NCBI RefSeq assembly: GCF_946479415.1
Contig: NZ_CAMLFY010000015.1
Coordinates: forward strand, 1 to 61,188
Direction: 5' to 3'
From: an uncultured Shinella sp.
GTDB lineage: Bacteria > Pseudomonadota > Alphaproteobacteria > Rhizobiales > Rhizobiaceae
DNA length: 61,188 bases
Numbering within the stretch: position 1 is the stretch's first letter; the number at the start of each line of letters is the position of its first letter. Both the position numbers and the translations under genes were made by a program. The notes under the pieces are model-generated. The model had not been told where the DNA came from and did no database searches. It saw only the letters and a list, made by a program, of their open reading frames with translations. Of the stretch, positions 1-9,396 are shown one piece after another.

Positions 1-334
1 AGGCGACGAAGAACATCACTTCCGAAGCGATGAACATGATCATGCCGTAGCGCAGGTGCAGCGAGACGACGCGGGTGTGGTGGCCCTCATGGGCTTCCTT
101 CACCGTGTCCGCCCACCAGGCATACATCGTGTAGAGCGTGATCAGCAGGCCGATGAAGAAGATCCACGGCGTGGCGAGGTTGACGCCGAACAGGTGGAAC
201 GCACCGCCCGAGAGATAGCGCATGTAGCCGATGCCGCCGAGTGCGAGCACGAAAGCGCCGATCGAGGCGAGAAGCGGCCACGGGCTGGGGTCGATGATGT
301 GGTAGTCGTGTTTCTTCTGATGCGCATCGGCCAT
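1..334 (-). CDS. coxC: cytochrome c oxidase subunit III (3' part outside window)
   Basis: Membrane subunit III of the aa3-type cytochrome c oxidase, which stabilises the subunit I/II core. The frame opens with ATG at 334 and reads MADAHQKKHDYHIID, then a hydrophobic helix (PLLASIGAFVLALGG), the GGxHLFGVN loop, a second helix with a YAWWADTVKEAHEGHHT loop, and SEVMFFVA at the window edge, all typical of CoxIII. About 111 of an expected roughly 290 residues are present; the rest lies beyond position 1. It is the last visible gene of the cox operon, 58 bp after ctaG. Confidence 0.95.
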   Translation of the reverse strand, partial: MADAHQKKHDYHIIDPSPWPLLASIGAFVLALGGIGYMRYLSGGAFHLFGVNLATPWIFFIGLLITLYTMYAWWADTVKEAHEGHHTRVVSLHLRYGMIMFIASEVMFFVA

Positions 335-392
335 GTTATTGTCCCCGAATGTATCGCGTTCTGTCCCCGGCATAGCCGGAAACGCATGTCTT

Positions 393-1001
393 TCAAAGCT
401 TGTTTACGTCGTCCGTCTTGTTATCCGCAGCCGAAGCGACCGGCTTCGACGCCTCATGCGGATAGAAGGTGTAGGACAGCGTGATCGTGTGGATGCCCTT
501 CGTCTCGACCGCCTTGACGATGTCAGGATCGACGAAGAAGACGACGGGCATTTCCATTTCCTCGCCAGGCTTCAGCGTCGTTTCGGTGAAGCAGAAGCAC
601 TGGACCTTGTTGAAATAGGCGCCGGTCTGTTCCGGGGTGACGTTGAACGTCGCCTGGCCGGTCGTCGCCTTGGACGAATTGTTGCGCGCCTTGTAGAGGA
701 TCTGCACGGTCTCGCCGATCTTCAGCTCGACTTCGCGCTGCACCGGCTCGAAGGTCCAGGGCAGGCCCGGGCCGGTATTGGCGTCGAAGCGCACCTTGAT
801 CGTCTGGTCGAGAATGACGTCGGAGGCCTGTTCGACGCGCTGCGTCGTGCCGCCGTAACCGGTCGCCTTGCAGAACATCTCGTAGAGCGGCACGGCGGCG
901 TAGGCCATCGCGCCCATGCCGATGACGAAGGAGCAGCACATGGCGACGACGGCGCCGTGGCCCTTCTTCTTCTGTTCGGTCTGGTTCGTATCGCTCATCA
1001 T
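393..1001 (-). CDS. ctaG: cytochrome c oxidase assembly protein CtaG/Cox11
   Basis: Copper chaperone that delivers copper to the CuB site of oxidase subunit I. The 202-residue protein has a cytoplasmic Lys-rich N-terminus, one membrane helix (about 17-36), a conserved Cys at 44 and the diagnostic copper-binding CFCF motif at 135-138 in the periplasmic beta domain. Two Met codons open the frame; the first overlaps the stop of the preceding small coxF gene by one base (TGATG), so translation is probably coupled. The C-terminal tail after about 185 is polar and poorly conserved. Confidence 0.95.
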   Translation of the reverse strand: MMSDTNQTEQKKKGHGAVVAMCCSFVIGMGAMAYAAVPLYEMFCKATGYGGTTQRVEQASDVILDQTIKVRFDANTGPGLPWTFEPVQREVELKIGETVQILYKARNNSSKATTGQATFNVTPEQTGAYFNKVQCFCFTETTLKPGEEMEMPVVFFVDPDIVKAVETKGIHTITLSYTFYPHEASKPVASAADNKTDDVNKL

Positions 1002-1141
1002 CAGCCTGCCATTCCGCCGCCGAACTTGATCAGCGTTACGACATAGAACACGACGACGAGACCCAGAAGCACCGCGCCAAGCGCAATGTTGCGGCCGCGG
1101 CGGGCCTTCTTCTGGCGGTCAGTGAGATTTACGGTTTCCAT
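1001..1141 (-). CDS. small cytochrome oxidase cluster membrane protein (CoxF-type)
   Basis: A 46-residue protein, [18 protein letters not shown] followed by a single hydrophobic helix (about 19-38) and a glycine-rich end. It sits between ctaB and ctaG and shares one base with both: the ctaB stop TAA overlaps its ATG, and its TGA overlaps the ctaG ATG. This place and shape match the small CoxF protein of alphaproteobacterial aa3 operons. Its biochemical role is not established from sequence; a part in assembly or as a small accessory subunit is inferred from the operon. Confidence 0.85.
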   Translation of the reverse strand: METVNLTDRQKKARRGRNIALGAVLLGLVVVFYVVTLIKFGGGMAG

Positions 1142-2085
1142 TACAGTACCCATCCGAAGGACGCGATCAGGTGGTCGAACATCAGACCGGAGAAGATCGC
1201 GAACAGATAGACGATGGAGAAGGCGAAGAGCTTCTTGGCCGGCACCATCGCGCTGTCACCCTCCGGCATGCGCAGCACACCGATCGAATACCACACGAAG
1301 CCGAGGCCGAGCGCTGCGGCAAAGAGACCATACCCCATGCTGGCGAGGCCAAGCCAGGTCGGCACGACGGCGATGACGGCGGTCAGGACCGCATAGAGAA
1401 CGATCTGCACCTTCGTGGTGGCTTCGCCGGAAACGTTCGGCAGCATCGGCACGCCGACGGCCTCGTAGTCGCGCATCTTGAACAGCGCGAGCGCCCAGAA
1501 ATGCGCAGGCGTCCACAGGAAGGTGATGAGGAAGAGCACGACGCTCTCGATGGACACGCCGCCCGTCACGCAGGCCCAGCCGATCATCGGCGGGAAGGCG
1601 CCGGCCGCACCGCCGATGACGATGTTCTGCGGCGTCGAGCGCTTGAGCCACATCGTGTAGATGACGGCGTAGAAGAAGATGGTGAAGGCGAGCAGGCCGG
1701 CCGACAGCCAATTGACCACAAGGCCGAGGATGCAGACCGAGAAGGCCGAGAGCGTCAAGCCGAAGGCGAGCGCTTCTTCCGGCCGGATGCGGCCCGACGG
1801 GATCGGACGCTTGGCGGTGCGGGTCATGACCGCATCGATATCGGCGTCGTACCACATGTTCAGGGCACCGGAGGCTCCGGCGCCCACGGCAATACAGAGA
1901 ATGGCGATGGCGCCGATGAACGGGTTGATCGTGCCGGGTGCGACGACCAGGCCGGCAAAGGCCGTGAAGACGACGAGCGACATGACGCGCGGCTTCAGGA
2001 GCTCGAAGAAATCACGCGGCGACGCTTCGGAGAGGTAGACCTCGCCGCCGCCCGGAACCGTTTCGTGATGCTCGATGACCGCCAT
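1141..2085 (-). CDS. ctaB: protoheme IX farnesyltransferase (haem O synthase)
   Basis: Transfers a farnesyl group to protohaem to make haem O, the precursor of haem A used by the aa3 oxidase. The 314-residue protein is a polytopic UbiA-family prenyltransferase with the first Asp-rich motif N76-x3-D80-x3-D84 (within [14 protein letters not shown]) and a second conserved loop around [12 protein letters not shown]. It lies between ctaD and coxF. The ATG at 2085 is taken because it gives the usual soluble N-terminus ([10 protein letters not shown]) before the [10 protein letters not shown] helix. Confidence 0.96.
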   Translation of the reverse strand: MAVIEHHETVPGGGEVYLSEASPRDFFELLKPRVMSLVVFTAFAGLVVAPGTINPFIGAIAILCIAVGAGASGALNMWYDADIDAVMTRTAKRPIPSGRIRPEEALAFGLTLSAFSVCILGLVVNWLSAGLLAFTIFFYAVIYTMWLKRSTPQNIVIGGAAGAFPPMIGWACVTGGVSIESVVLFLITFLWTPAHFWALALFKMRDYEAVGVPMLPNVSGEATTKVQIVLYAVLTAVIAVVPTWLGLASMGYGLFAAALGLGFVWYSIGVLRMPEGDSAMVPAKKLFAFSIVYLFAIFSGLMFDHLIASFGWVL

Positions 2086-2130
2086 GTTCTTTCCGTCGCG
2101 TTCGACCGGTTCATCCGGTCTTTGATTTAT

Positions 2131-2154
2131 GAGGCCGCCGTAACCGGCGGCCTC
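2131..2154 (-). terminator. hairpin between ctaD and ctaB
   Basis: Perfect 10-bp inverted repeat, gaggccgccg (2131-2140) and cggcggcctc (2145-2154), with a 4-base loop. It lies 16 bp beyond the ctaD stop and upstream of ctaB. On the minus strand it is followed by an AT-rich but not T-rich tract, so it may be a partial terminator or an mRNA-stabilising hairpin that reduces expression of the assembly genes relative to the structural genes. That role is inference. Confidence 0.5.
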
Positions 2155-2169
2155 GTGTTTACAGAGATC

Positions 2170-3840
<1,671 letters not shown>

Positions 3841-3856
3841 TCAGACTCCCTAGGTA

Positions 3857-4741
3857 TTACTGCGCGGCGTTCTGGGCGACGTCTACGGCCTTCGCCGCAC
3901 CGTCGACAGACGCCATCAGGGCCTTGTTTGCCTCGCCGACATTCGTCGCGGCGGCAGCAAGCCAGGTATCGTACTTCTCTTGCGAGACGACGCGGACGGC
4001 GATCGGCATGAACGCATGGTCCTTGCCGCAGAGCTCGGAACACTGACCATAGAACAGGCCTTCGCGGTCTGCCTTGAACCAGGTTTCATTGAGGCGGCCC
4101 GGCACGGCGTCGATCTTCACGCCGAAGGAGGGCATCGCGAAGGCGTGGATCACGTCTGCACCCGTGACGAGCAGGCGAACGTGCTTGCCGACGGGGATGA
4201 CGATTTCGTTGTCGACGGCGAGCAGGCGCGGATAGACAGCCTTGTCTTCCTTGCCGGCAGCGGCGCGATCGGCATCAGCGAGCAGAAGGCTGTCGAAGGA
4301 GACCGGCTTGTCGCCGACCTGGTATTCGTAACCCCAGTACCACTGGTAGCCGGTAGCCTTGATCGTCAGTTCCGGCTCTTCCGTCGGCGCGAGCTGCTTG
4401 GTGAGAAGCTGGAAGGAGGGAACGGCCAGGAACAGCAGGATGACGACCGGACCGAGCGTCCAGGCGATTTCGATCGCCGTGTTGTGGCTGGTCTTGGACG
4501 GAACCGGGTTCGCGCTTTCGCGGAACTTCACGACGACGATGATGAGCAGGGCGAGGACGAACAGCGTGACCGGGACGATGAACCAGAGTGTGTAATGCTC
4601 GAACCAGCTGATTTCTTCCATGATCGAGGTCGCAGCGGGCTGGAGGCCCTTCTGCCACGGAAACGGCTGATCAGCGAAAGCGGTCGAAGCAAAGAGCAGA
4701 CAGCCGATGGCGGCCAGAACTGCAAAAGCTTTGTTTTTCAC
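3857..4741 (-). CDS. coxB: cytochrome c oxidase subunit II
   Basis: Binuclear CuA subunit that accepts electrons from cytochrome c. The GTG at 4741 is preferred as start: it follows a GGGGAG ribosome-binding site by about 8 bp and begins directly at a signal peptide (MKNKAFAVLAAIGCLLFASTAFA). A TTG 15 bases further upstream would include the ribosome-binding site. Length 294 residues: signal peptide, two membrane helices (about 48-70 and 91-112) and a cupredoxin domain with ligands H199, C234, C238, H242 and M245 (CSELCGKDH...M). First gene of the operon. Confidence 0.96.
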   Translation of the reverse strand: MKNKAFAVLAAIGCLLFASTAFADQPFPWQKGLQPAATSIMEEISWFEHYTLWFIVPVTLFVLALLIIVVVKFRESANPVPSKTSHNTAIEIAWTLGPVVILLFLAVPSFQLLTKQLAPTEEPELTIKATGYQWYWGYEYQVGDKPVSFDSLLLADADRAAAGKEDKAVYPRLLAVDNEIVIPVGKHVRLLVTGADVIHAFAMPSFGVKIDAVPGRLNETWFKADREGLFYGQCSELCGKDHAFMPIAVRVVSQEKYDTWLAAAATNVGEANKALMASVDGAAKAVDVAQNAAQ

Positions 4742-4756
4742 AACGTATCTCCCCAA

Positions 4757-5122
4757 GGCGTTTGATTGGGATCAAACAGACGCGCAGAATCCCTGCTATA
4801 CTGAGTGCTTAAAACCACAGTTTCATGCTCGCCGCAACAGCCATGGGGCTGCGTCTGTGCGGCATTTTTGCGCAAAAGCAAAAGCCTTTGCCGACTCCCC
4901 ACAGTTTCCACACAATTCCCTATAGCATGAAAGGTTTGGCCGCCGCGAGCCTCCGTCTGCGCACCCCGCCGCCGGGGCCGCGACTCATTTTGCGCAAGCC
5001 AAACCGGCACTGACGCGCGATCCGCCTTGGTGCCACAGCCCCCTTCCCCGTTTTAATCCCGTATCCTGCAAAGACCCCGAAACGCCGCCGACATCCATAC
5101 CCGACTCGAAAATCGGCCGGAC
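4757..5122. other. intergenic region between coxB and the TetR gene
   Basis: About 370 bp between two divergent genes. It should carry the cox operon promoter; a TATAGC at about 4795-4800 (minus-strand reading) is a weak -10 candidate but I cannot assign a convincing -35. No coding sequence, RNA gene or terminator is evident. The half next to coxB is less GC-rich than the coding flanks. Confidence 0.4.
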
Positions 5123-5150
5123 TTGACACATACCGACCGTATGGTATGTT
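5123..5150 (+). promoter_or_regulatory. promoter and overlapping operator of the TetR gene
   Basis: TTGACA (5123-5128) and TATGTT (5145-5150) are separated by 16 bp, a near-consensus sigma70 promoter. Between and over them lies the inverted repeat acatacc (5128-5134) / ggtatgt (5143-5149), 7-bp perfect arms with an 8-bp spacer, the layout of a TetR autoregulatory operator. The -10 ends only six bases before the ATG at 5157, so the transcript is predicted to start at or within a base or two of the start codon. Confidence 0.75.
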
Positions 5151-5156
5151 TTCCAC

Positions 5157-5792
5157 ATGCCCAGACCGACCAAACACGCGCCCGAACGGGGCAATGCACG
5201 CACCCGGCTTCTCGAAGCCGCCCGCGACCTGATCCGCGCCAAGGGCTTTGCCGGCACCAGCGTCGATGATCTCTGCAAGGCGGCGGATGTGACGAAGGGC
5301 GCCTTCTTCCACCATTTCTCCAGCAAGGAGGCGCTCGGCGTCGCCGCGGCGGATTTCTGGGCGGAAACGACGAGCGCCTTCTTCGAGGCAGCGCCCTATC
5401 ACGGGCCGACCGATCCGCTCGACCGCGTGCTCGCCTATGTCGCCTTCCGCAAGGCGATCATTGCCGGTGAGATCGCCGAGTTCACCTGCCTCGTCGGCAC
5501 ATTGGCGCAGGAGGTCTATGCCAGCGCGCCCGATATTCGCGATGCCTGCGCGCGCAGCATATTCGGCCACACCGCAACGCTGGAGGCCGATATCCAGGCG
5601 GCCCGGCAGGCACGCGGCATCGATGCCGGCTGGACGGCCGAGAGCCTCGCCCGCCACACGCAGACCGTCATCCAGGGCGCCTTCGTGCTCGCCAAGGCCG
5701 CCAACGATCCGGCGCTGGCCCGCGAAAGCCTCGACCATCTCGATCGATACATCCGGCACTTGTTTCATTTAACCAGGGAGCATGCAGCATGA
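5157..5792 (+). CDS. TetR/AcrR family transcriptional regulator
   Basis: Ligand-responsive repressor, 211 residues. The N-terminal helix-turn-helix covers about 15-62 (GTSVDDLCKAADVTKGAFFHHF), followed by a variable helical ligand-binding domain. It very probably represses itself and the two genes behind it, because its own promoter contains a palindrome and its TGA overlaps the ATG of the next gene (ATGA). No ribosome-binding site precedes the ATG; with the promoter so close, the message is likely leaderless. The ligand is unknown. Confidence 0.92.
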   Translation: MPRPTKHAPERGNARTRLLEAARDLIRAKGFAGTSVDDLCKAADVTKGAFFHHFSSKEALGVAAADFWAETTSAFFEAAPYHGPTDPLDRVLAYVAFRKAIIAGEIAEFTCLVGTLAQEVYASAPDIRDACARSIFGHTATLEADIQAARQARGIDAGWTAESLARHTQTVIQGAFVLAKAANDPALARESLDHLDRYIRHLFHLTREHAA

Positions 5793-6325
5793 CGAAGACC
5801 ACGATCATCGGATGCCGATGCGGCAAGACGCATTTCGAGGCGACAGGCGAACCGATCCTCGTTTCGGAATGCCTGTGCAACAGCTGCCGGGCCGCCGCCG
5901 CCCGTCTCGAACGCCTGCCCGGCGCAAACCCCATGCTGACGCCCTACCAGGCGACGCCAAGCGCGGAGTACCGCAAGGACCGCATCAAGATCCTGTCCGG
6001 CGCGGAAAGCCTCCGGGAGTTTCGCCTCACCACCGATGCCGGCTCGCGCCGCATCGTCGCGACCTGCTGCAACACGCCGGTCTTCCTGGAGATGAAAGGC
6101 GCGCACTGGCTGAGCGTCTATCTGCATCTCTGGCCCGCCGCGACCCGGCCGAAGCCCGAGCTGCGCACCATGGTCGGCGACCTCAAGGACCCGTCCGCCC
6201 TTCCCGCCGACATTCTCAACCTGAAGACCCATCACCTGGCCTTCTACGCCAAGCTTCTGAAAGCCTGGATCGCGATGGGTTTCCGCACCCCCAAGATCGA
6301 TGTGAGAGGAGCAATCGATGCCTAG
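5789..6325 (+). CDS. GFA/Mss4-like cysteine-rich protein (DUF6151 type)
   Basis: 178 residues, conserved but of unknown activity. The N-terminus has a zinc-binding pattern like that of GFA (glutathione-dependent formaldehyde-activating enzyme) proteins: C9-x-C11, C28-x-C30-x2-C33 and a CC pair near residue 92 followed by NTP. The second half (HLWPA..., ILNLKTHHLAFYAKLL) is not part of the classical GFA fold and looks like the DUF6151 family, a name recalled rather than searched. Coupled to the TetR gene by an ATGA overlap and to the next gene by an 8-base overlap. Confidence 0.8.
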   Translation: MTKTTIIGCRCGKTHFEATGEPILVSECLCNSCRAAAARLERLPGANPMLTPYQATPSAEYRKDRIKILSGAESLREFRLTTDAGSRRIVATCCNTPVFLEMKGAHWLSVYLHLWPAATRPKPELRTMVGDLKDPSALPADILNLKTHHLAFYAKLLKAWIAMGFRTPKIDVRGAIDA

Positions 6326-6617
6326 CGAAAAGATATCCATCGAAAACGTGCTTCGGCCCGGCAAGACCTATCGCGCCGACCGCGCGAAATACGAGGCGAT
6401 GCGGGCGGCCCTTCTGACCATCCTGCCCGGCGAGGCCCCCGGCCTGACGTTGCCGGCAGCGCGCGACGCGCTTCTGCCGCATCTGTCTGAGGAGCTGTTT
6501 CCCGGCGGCGACAAGGCCGGCTGGTGGCTGAAGGCCGTGCAGCTCGACCTCGAAGCCAAGGGCGTCATCCGCAGGGCGCCAAACAGCCCGGTGCGGCTCT
6601 ACCGGTCCGCCGCCTGA
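6318..6617 (+). CDS. conserved hypothetical protein (DUF6958-like)
   Basis: 99-residue soluble protein with the line ISIENVLRPGKTYRADRAKYEAMR, a middle GLTLPAARDALLPHL and the end GWWLKAVQLDLEAKGVI, which resemble the small DUF6958 family as I remember it. The second half looks like a compact winged-helix (WWLKAVQLDLEAKGVIRR...SPVRLYR), but DNA binding is speculative. It overlaps the previous gene by 8 bp, so it belongs to the TetR-controlled operon; a terminator-like hairpin follows. Confidence 0.8.
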   Translation: MPSEKISIENVLRPGKTYRADRAKYEAMRAALLTILPGEAPGLTLPAARDALLPHLSEELFPGGDKAGWWLKAVQLDLEAKGVIRRAPNSPVRLYRSAA

Positions 6618-6648
6618 GACACGTTACCAACGCCTACTTATAAAGTGC

Positions 6649-6706
6649 AGCCCCGAGCGTCCAATTTCCGCCTTCAATCAATCGGAAAGGAGCGCTCGGG
6701 GCTTTT
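6649..6706 (+). terminator. long hairpin with nested stem, terminator or small RNA
   Basis: Eleven-base perfect arms agccccgagcg (6649-6659) and cgctcggggct (6693-6703) end in TTTT, like an intrinsic terminator for the preceding operon. The 33-base loop is not random: it holds a second stem ttccg (6666-6670)/cggaa (6683-6687). A TATAAA at 6640-6645 just ahead of the structure would also allow a short independent RNA. A terminator is the simplest reading. Confidence 0.6.
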
Positions 6707-6763
6707 CATTTCTCCGCCGTCCCTTCAAAGATACCCCGACTGATTCGAGATTCCGAGGTTTTC

Positions 6764-7294
6764 ATGGGTTTTGCTCCCCTTTCCCGGCTGTCCCGGGCGG
6801 CATTCGGCCTTGCCGTCTTCTCGCTCGGCGCCATGGCGCTTCCGTCGCTTGCAGCGGCGCAGCAGCCCGGCACCGTGAAATCGAACCATGGCGCCTGGTC
6901 CATCGTCTGCGACCAGCCGGCCGGCGCCTCGGGCGAACAATGCGCGCTGATGCAGAACGTGCTGGCTGAAGACCGCCCGGAACTCGGCCTCTCCGTCGTC
7001 GTGCTGAAGACCGCCGACCGCAAGGCCAAGATTCTGCGCGTGCTCGCACCGCTCGGCGTGCTGCTGCCCAACGGTCTGGGCCTCAATGTCGACGGCAAGG
7101 ATATCGGCCGCGCCTATTTCGTGCGCTGCTTCGCCGATGGCTGCTATGCCGAAGTCGTGCTCGAGGACGAGCTTTTGAAGACCTTCCGCTCCGGCGCGAC
7201 GGCCACCTTCATCGTCTTCCAGTCGCCGGAAGAAGGCATCGGCATCCCCGTCGACCTCAAGGGCTTCGGCGAAGGCTACGACGCGCTGCCGTAA
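6764..7294 (+). CDS. invasion-associated locus B (IalB) family protein
   Basis: 176 residues with a Sec signal peptide (hydrophobic stretch about 12-31, AAAQQ cleavage region), so periplasmic or membrane-associated. The mature part matches the IalB family: W-x-I-V-C (Cys near 49), C near 64, LRVLAPLGVLLPNGLGLNVDG, and a C-C pair in VRCFADGCYAEV. IalB was named in Bartonella for a role in erythrocyte invasion; in free-living rhizobia the function is not known, and envelope-related is as far as I would go. In rhizobia this gene commonly sits near tldD and cox genes, as here. Confidence 0.9.
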   Translation: MGFAPLSRLSRAAFGLAVFSLGAMALPSLAAAQQPGTVKSNHGAWSIVCDQPAGASGEQCALMQNVLAEDRPELGLSVVVLKTADRKAKILRVLAPLGVLLPNGLGLNVDGKDIGRAYFVRCFADGCYAEVVLEDELLKTFRSGATATFIVFQSPEEGIGIPVDLKGFGEGYDALP

Positions 7295-7298
7295 GCGC

Positions 7299-7622
7299 TC
7301 AGGCATACCCCAGAAACACGGCAAGGCTGCGCATGATCGCGGCCATTGTGTCACGATCGAGCCTGCCGATCGTGCCGCCGATCTTGTCGCGGCGGACCGT
7401 CATGATCTTGTCGATCATGACTTGAGACGGCTTGCGCAGCCCGTTCGTACCGCTCGGCTCGATGGAAATGCGCAGCAACGGCGCATCCTGGTGCGTACCG
7501 GAGATGAGAAGGACTGTGACGGTCGGTATTTGCGCAAACAAGTCCGACTGGACGACCAGTGCGGGCCGTGGCTTGCCGAAATCTCCCGGTATCGCCACCG
7601 TAACCAGATCGCCGCGCCTCAC
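7299..7622 (-). CDS. mazF: type II toxin, PemK/MazF family
   Basis: Ribosome-independent mRNA endoribonuclease of a toxin-antitoxin pair; 107 residues. The N-terminus MRRGDLVTVAIPGDFGKPRPALVVQSD holds the conserved G-D and the K-P-R-P-A-L-V strand, and VMIDKIMTVRRDKIGGTIGRLD is the conserved C-terminal half. It starts at GTG and overlaps the antitoxin stop by four bases (GTGA), which couples the two products. It ends five bases from the stop of the convergent IalB gene. Confidence 0.92.
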   Translation of the reverse strand: MRRGDLVTVAIPGDFGKPRPALVVQSDLFAQIPTVTVLLISGTHQDAPLLRISIEPSGTNGLRKPSQVMIDKIMTVRRDKIGGTIGRLDRDTMAAIMRSLAVFLGYA

Positions 7623-7840
7623 GCTTCAGAACCGACCATGTCGAGAAAAGCAGCGTCCAGAAAGCCGTTCAGGTCATCGTCATCTGCTTCCGCCGCGGAA
7701 ATAATTCTGGATTGGCGCAGGCACTCTTCCGAAAAGCCGCTTTGTCGCGTGTTCGGAAGCCATATCTGCACGGGCCGCAGACCGGCAGCCCGCAGCGCTT
7801 CCCGCCGCTTCTGTACCCGTTCACTGACAGCCTTGGCCAT
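7619..7840 (-). CDS. mazE: antitoxin, MazE-like (DUF3018 type)
   Basis: 73-residue antitoxin expected to neutralise the adjoining MazF and, with it, to repress the shared promoter. The N-terminal half (VSERVQKRREALRAAGLRPVQIWLP) is the basic DNA-binding segment typical of MazE-like antitoxins of this type; the acidic C-terminus (AEADDDDLNGFLDAAFLD) would wrap the toxin. A CTGGAG ribosome-binding site lies about 10 bp before the ATG. First gene of the pair. Confidence 0.9.
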   Translation of the reverse strand: MAKAVSERVQKRREALRAAGLRPVQIWLPNTRQSGFSEECLRQSRIISAAEADDDDLNGFLDAAFLDMVGSEA

Positions 7841-7860
7841 CGTGCAAGCACTCCAGTTTC

Positions 7861-7898
7861 GTTACATGTAACATAAGATCGCAGGAGCACCCTGTCAA
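7861..7898 (-). promoter_or_regulatory. mazEF promoter with palindromic operator
   Basis: Read on the minus strand: TTGACA (7898-7893), 17-bp spacer, TATGTT (7875-7870), a near-perfect sigma70 promoter. A perfect 12-bp palindrome gttacatgtaac (7861-7872) covers the end of the -10 and the expected transcription start, about 20 bp before the mazE ATG. This is where a MazE-MazF complex would bind for autorepression. Confidence 0.8.
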
Positions 7899-7983
7899 GT
7901 TTCGCCACCGTTCTCAAAGAGCAACTTGCCGTTCCACCACGCCATCTCTACATGAGAGACACTCAAATGCTGCGGAGCCTGCC

Positions 7984-9396
7984 ATGAACGACCTCCTCTC
8001 CCTTTTCGATGCCGACGAGGCATCCGTGCAGGCGGTGCTTCGGGAAACCTTGAAAAGCGCCGATGACGGCGAGCTCTATCTCGAACATGCGCAGGCGGAA
8101 TCGCTGTCCTTCGACAATGGCCGCCTGAAGGGCGGCAGCTTCAACACCGACCAGGGGTTTGGCCTGCGCGCCGTTGCGGGTGAGGCTGTCGGCTATGCGC
8201 ATTCCGGCGAGATGACGCTGTCGGCGCTGAAGCGCGCGGCCGATTCGGCCGGAGCCGTGACGCGCGGCTATTCCGGCACCTATGCCGCAGCCCCCCAGGG
8301 CACCAACCGCCAGCTTTACAGCCCCGACAATCCAATCGGCTCGCCGACCTTCGAAGCGAAGGTGGCGCTCTTGACCGAGATCGACGCCTATCTGCGCGGC
8401 AAGGACCCCAAGGTGCGGCAGGTCACGGCCTCGGTGGCGGCCAGCTGGCAGGTCGTCAACATCCTGCGCGCCGATGGCCACCGCGTCACTGACATAAGGC
8501 CCATGACCCGCGTCAACATTTCCGTCGTCGTCGGCCAGGGCGACCGGCAGGAGACCGGCAGCTACGGCATCGGCGGGCGCACGACCTTCGATGCCTTCCT
8601 GACCGAGGAAAGCTGGCATGCCGGCGCCGACGAGGCGCTGCGCCAGGCGCTCGTCAATCTCGAGGCGATCGAAGCGCCGGCGGGCACGATGGATGTCGTG
8701 CTCTCCAACGGCTGGCCGGGCGTGATGCTGCACGAGGCCGTCGGCCACGGGCTGGAAGGCGATTTCAACCGCAAGAAGACCTCGGCCTTTGCCGGCCTGA
8801 TGGGCGAGCAGGTGGCGGCCAAGGGCGTTACCGTTGTCGACGACGGCACGATCGACAATCGCCGCGGCTCGATTACCGTCGACGACGAGGGTACGCCTTC
8901 GGCCTATAATGTGCTGATCGAGGACGGCAAGCTGGTCGGCTATATGCAGGACCGGCAGAATGCCCGGCTGATGGGCATGAAGGCGACCGGCAACGGCCGC
9001 CGCCAGGGCTATGCCTATCGCCCCATGCCGCGCATGACCAACACCTACATGCTCTCGGGCGACAAGACGCCGGACGAGATCATCGCCTCCGTCAAGAACG
9101 GCATCTACGCCGTCTCCTTCGGCGGCGGGCAGGTGGATATCACCTCCGGCAAATTCGTCTTCGGTTGCACGGAAGCCTATCTCATCGAGAACGGCAAGGT
9201 GACGGCCCCCGTCAAGGGCGCCATGCTGATCGGCAACGGCCCGGACGCCATGCGCCGCGTCTCGATGGTCGGCAACGACACCAAGCTCGACACCGGCATC
9301 GGCAATTGCGGCAAGGCCGGCCAATGGGTGCCGGTCGGCGTCGGCCAGCCGCATCTGCGCATGGACCAGATCACCGTCGGCGGGACGAAGACCTAA
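7984..9396 (+). CDS. tldD: metalloprotease TldD
   Basis: 470 residues, the usual length of TldD, which with TldE/PmbA forms a zinc peptidase that trims peptides such as microcins and unfolded polypeptides. The catalytic HExxxH motif is at H250-E251...H255, followed by GLEGD, and the C-terminal conserved Cys segment (KFVFGCTEAYLIENGKVT) is intact. The ATG lies in gcctgccATG without a strong ribosome-binding site. Its stop overlaps the convergent LysR gene stop by four bases. Confidence 0.97.
   Translation: MNDLLSLFDADEASVQAVLRETLKSADDGELYLEHAQAESLSFDNGRLKGGSFNTDQGFGLRAVAGEAVGYAHSGEMTLSALKRAADSAGAVTRGYSGTYAAAPQGTNRQLYSPDNPIGSPTFEAKVALLTEIDAYLRGKDPKVRQVTASVAASWQVVNILRADGHRVTDIRPMTRVNISVVVGQGDRQETGSYGIGGRTTFDAFLTEESWHAGADEALRQALVNLEAIEAPAGTMDVVLSNGWPGVMLHEAVGHGLEGDFNRKKTSAFAGLMGEQVAAKGVTVVDDGTIDNRRGSITVDDEGTPSAYNVLIEDGKLVGYMQDRQNARLMGMKATGNGRRQGYAYRPMPRMTNTYMLSGDKTPDEIIASVKNGIYAVSFGGGQVDITSGKFVFGCTEAYLIENGKVTAPVKGAMLIGNGPDAMRRVSMVGNDTKLDTGIGNCGKAGQWVPVGVGQPHLRMDQITVGGTKT

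Noticed and set aside
4742..4756. TTG at 4756 as the coxB start
   Set aside because: It would place the GGGGAG ribosome-binding site inside the gene and add five residues before the signal peptide; GTG 4741 fits better.
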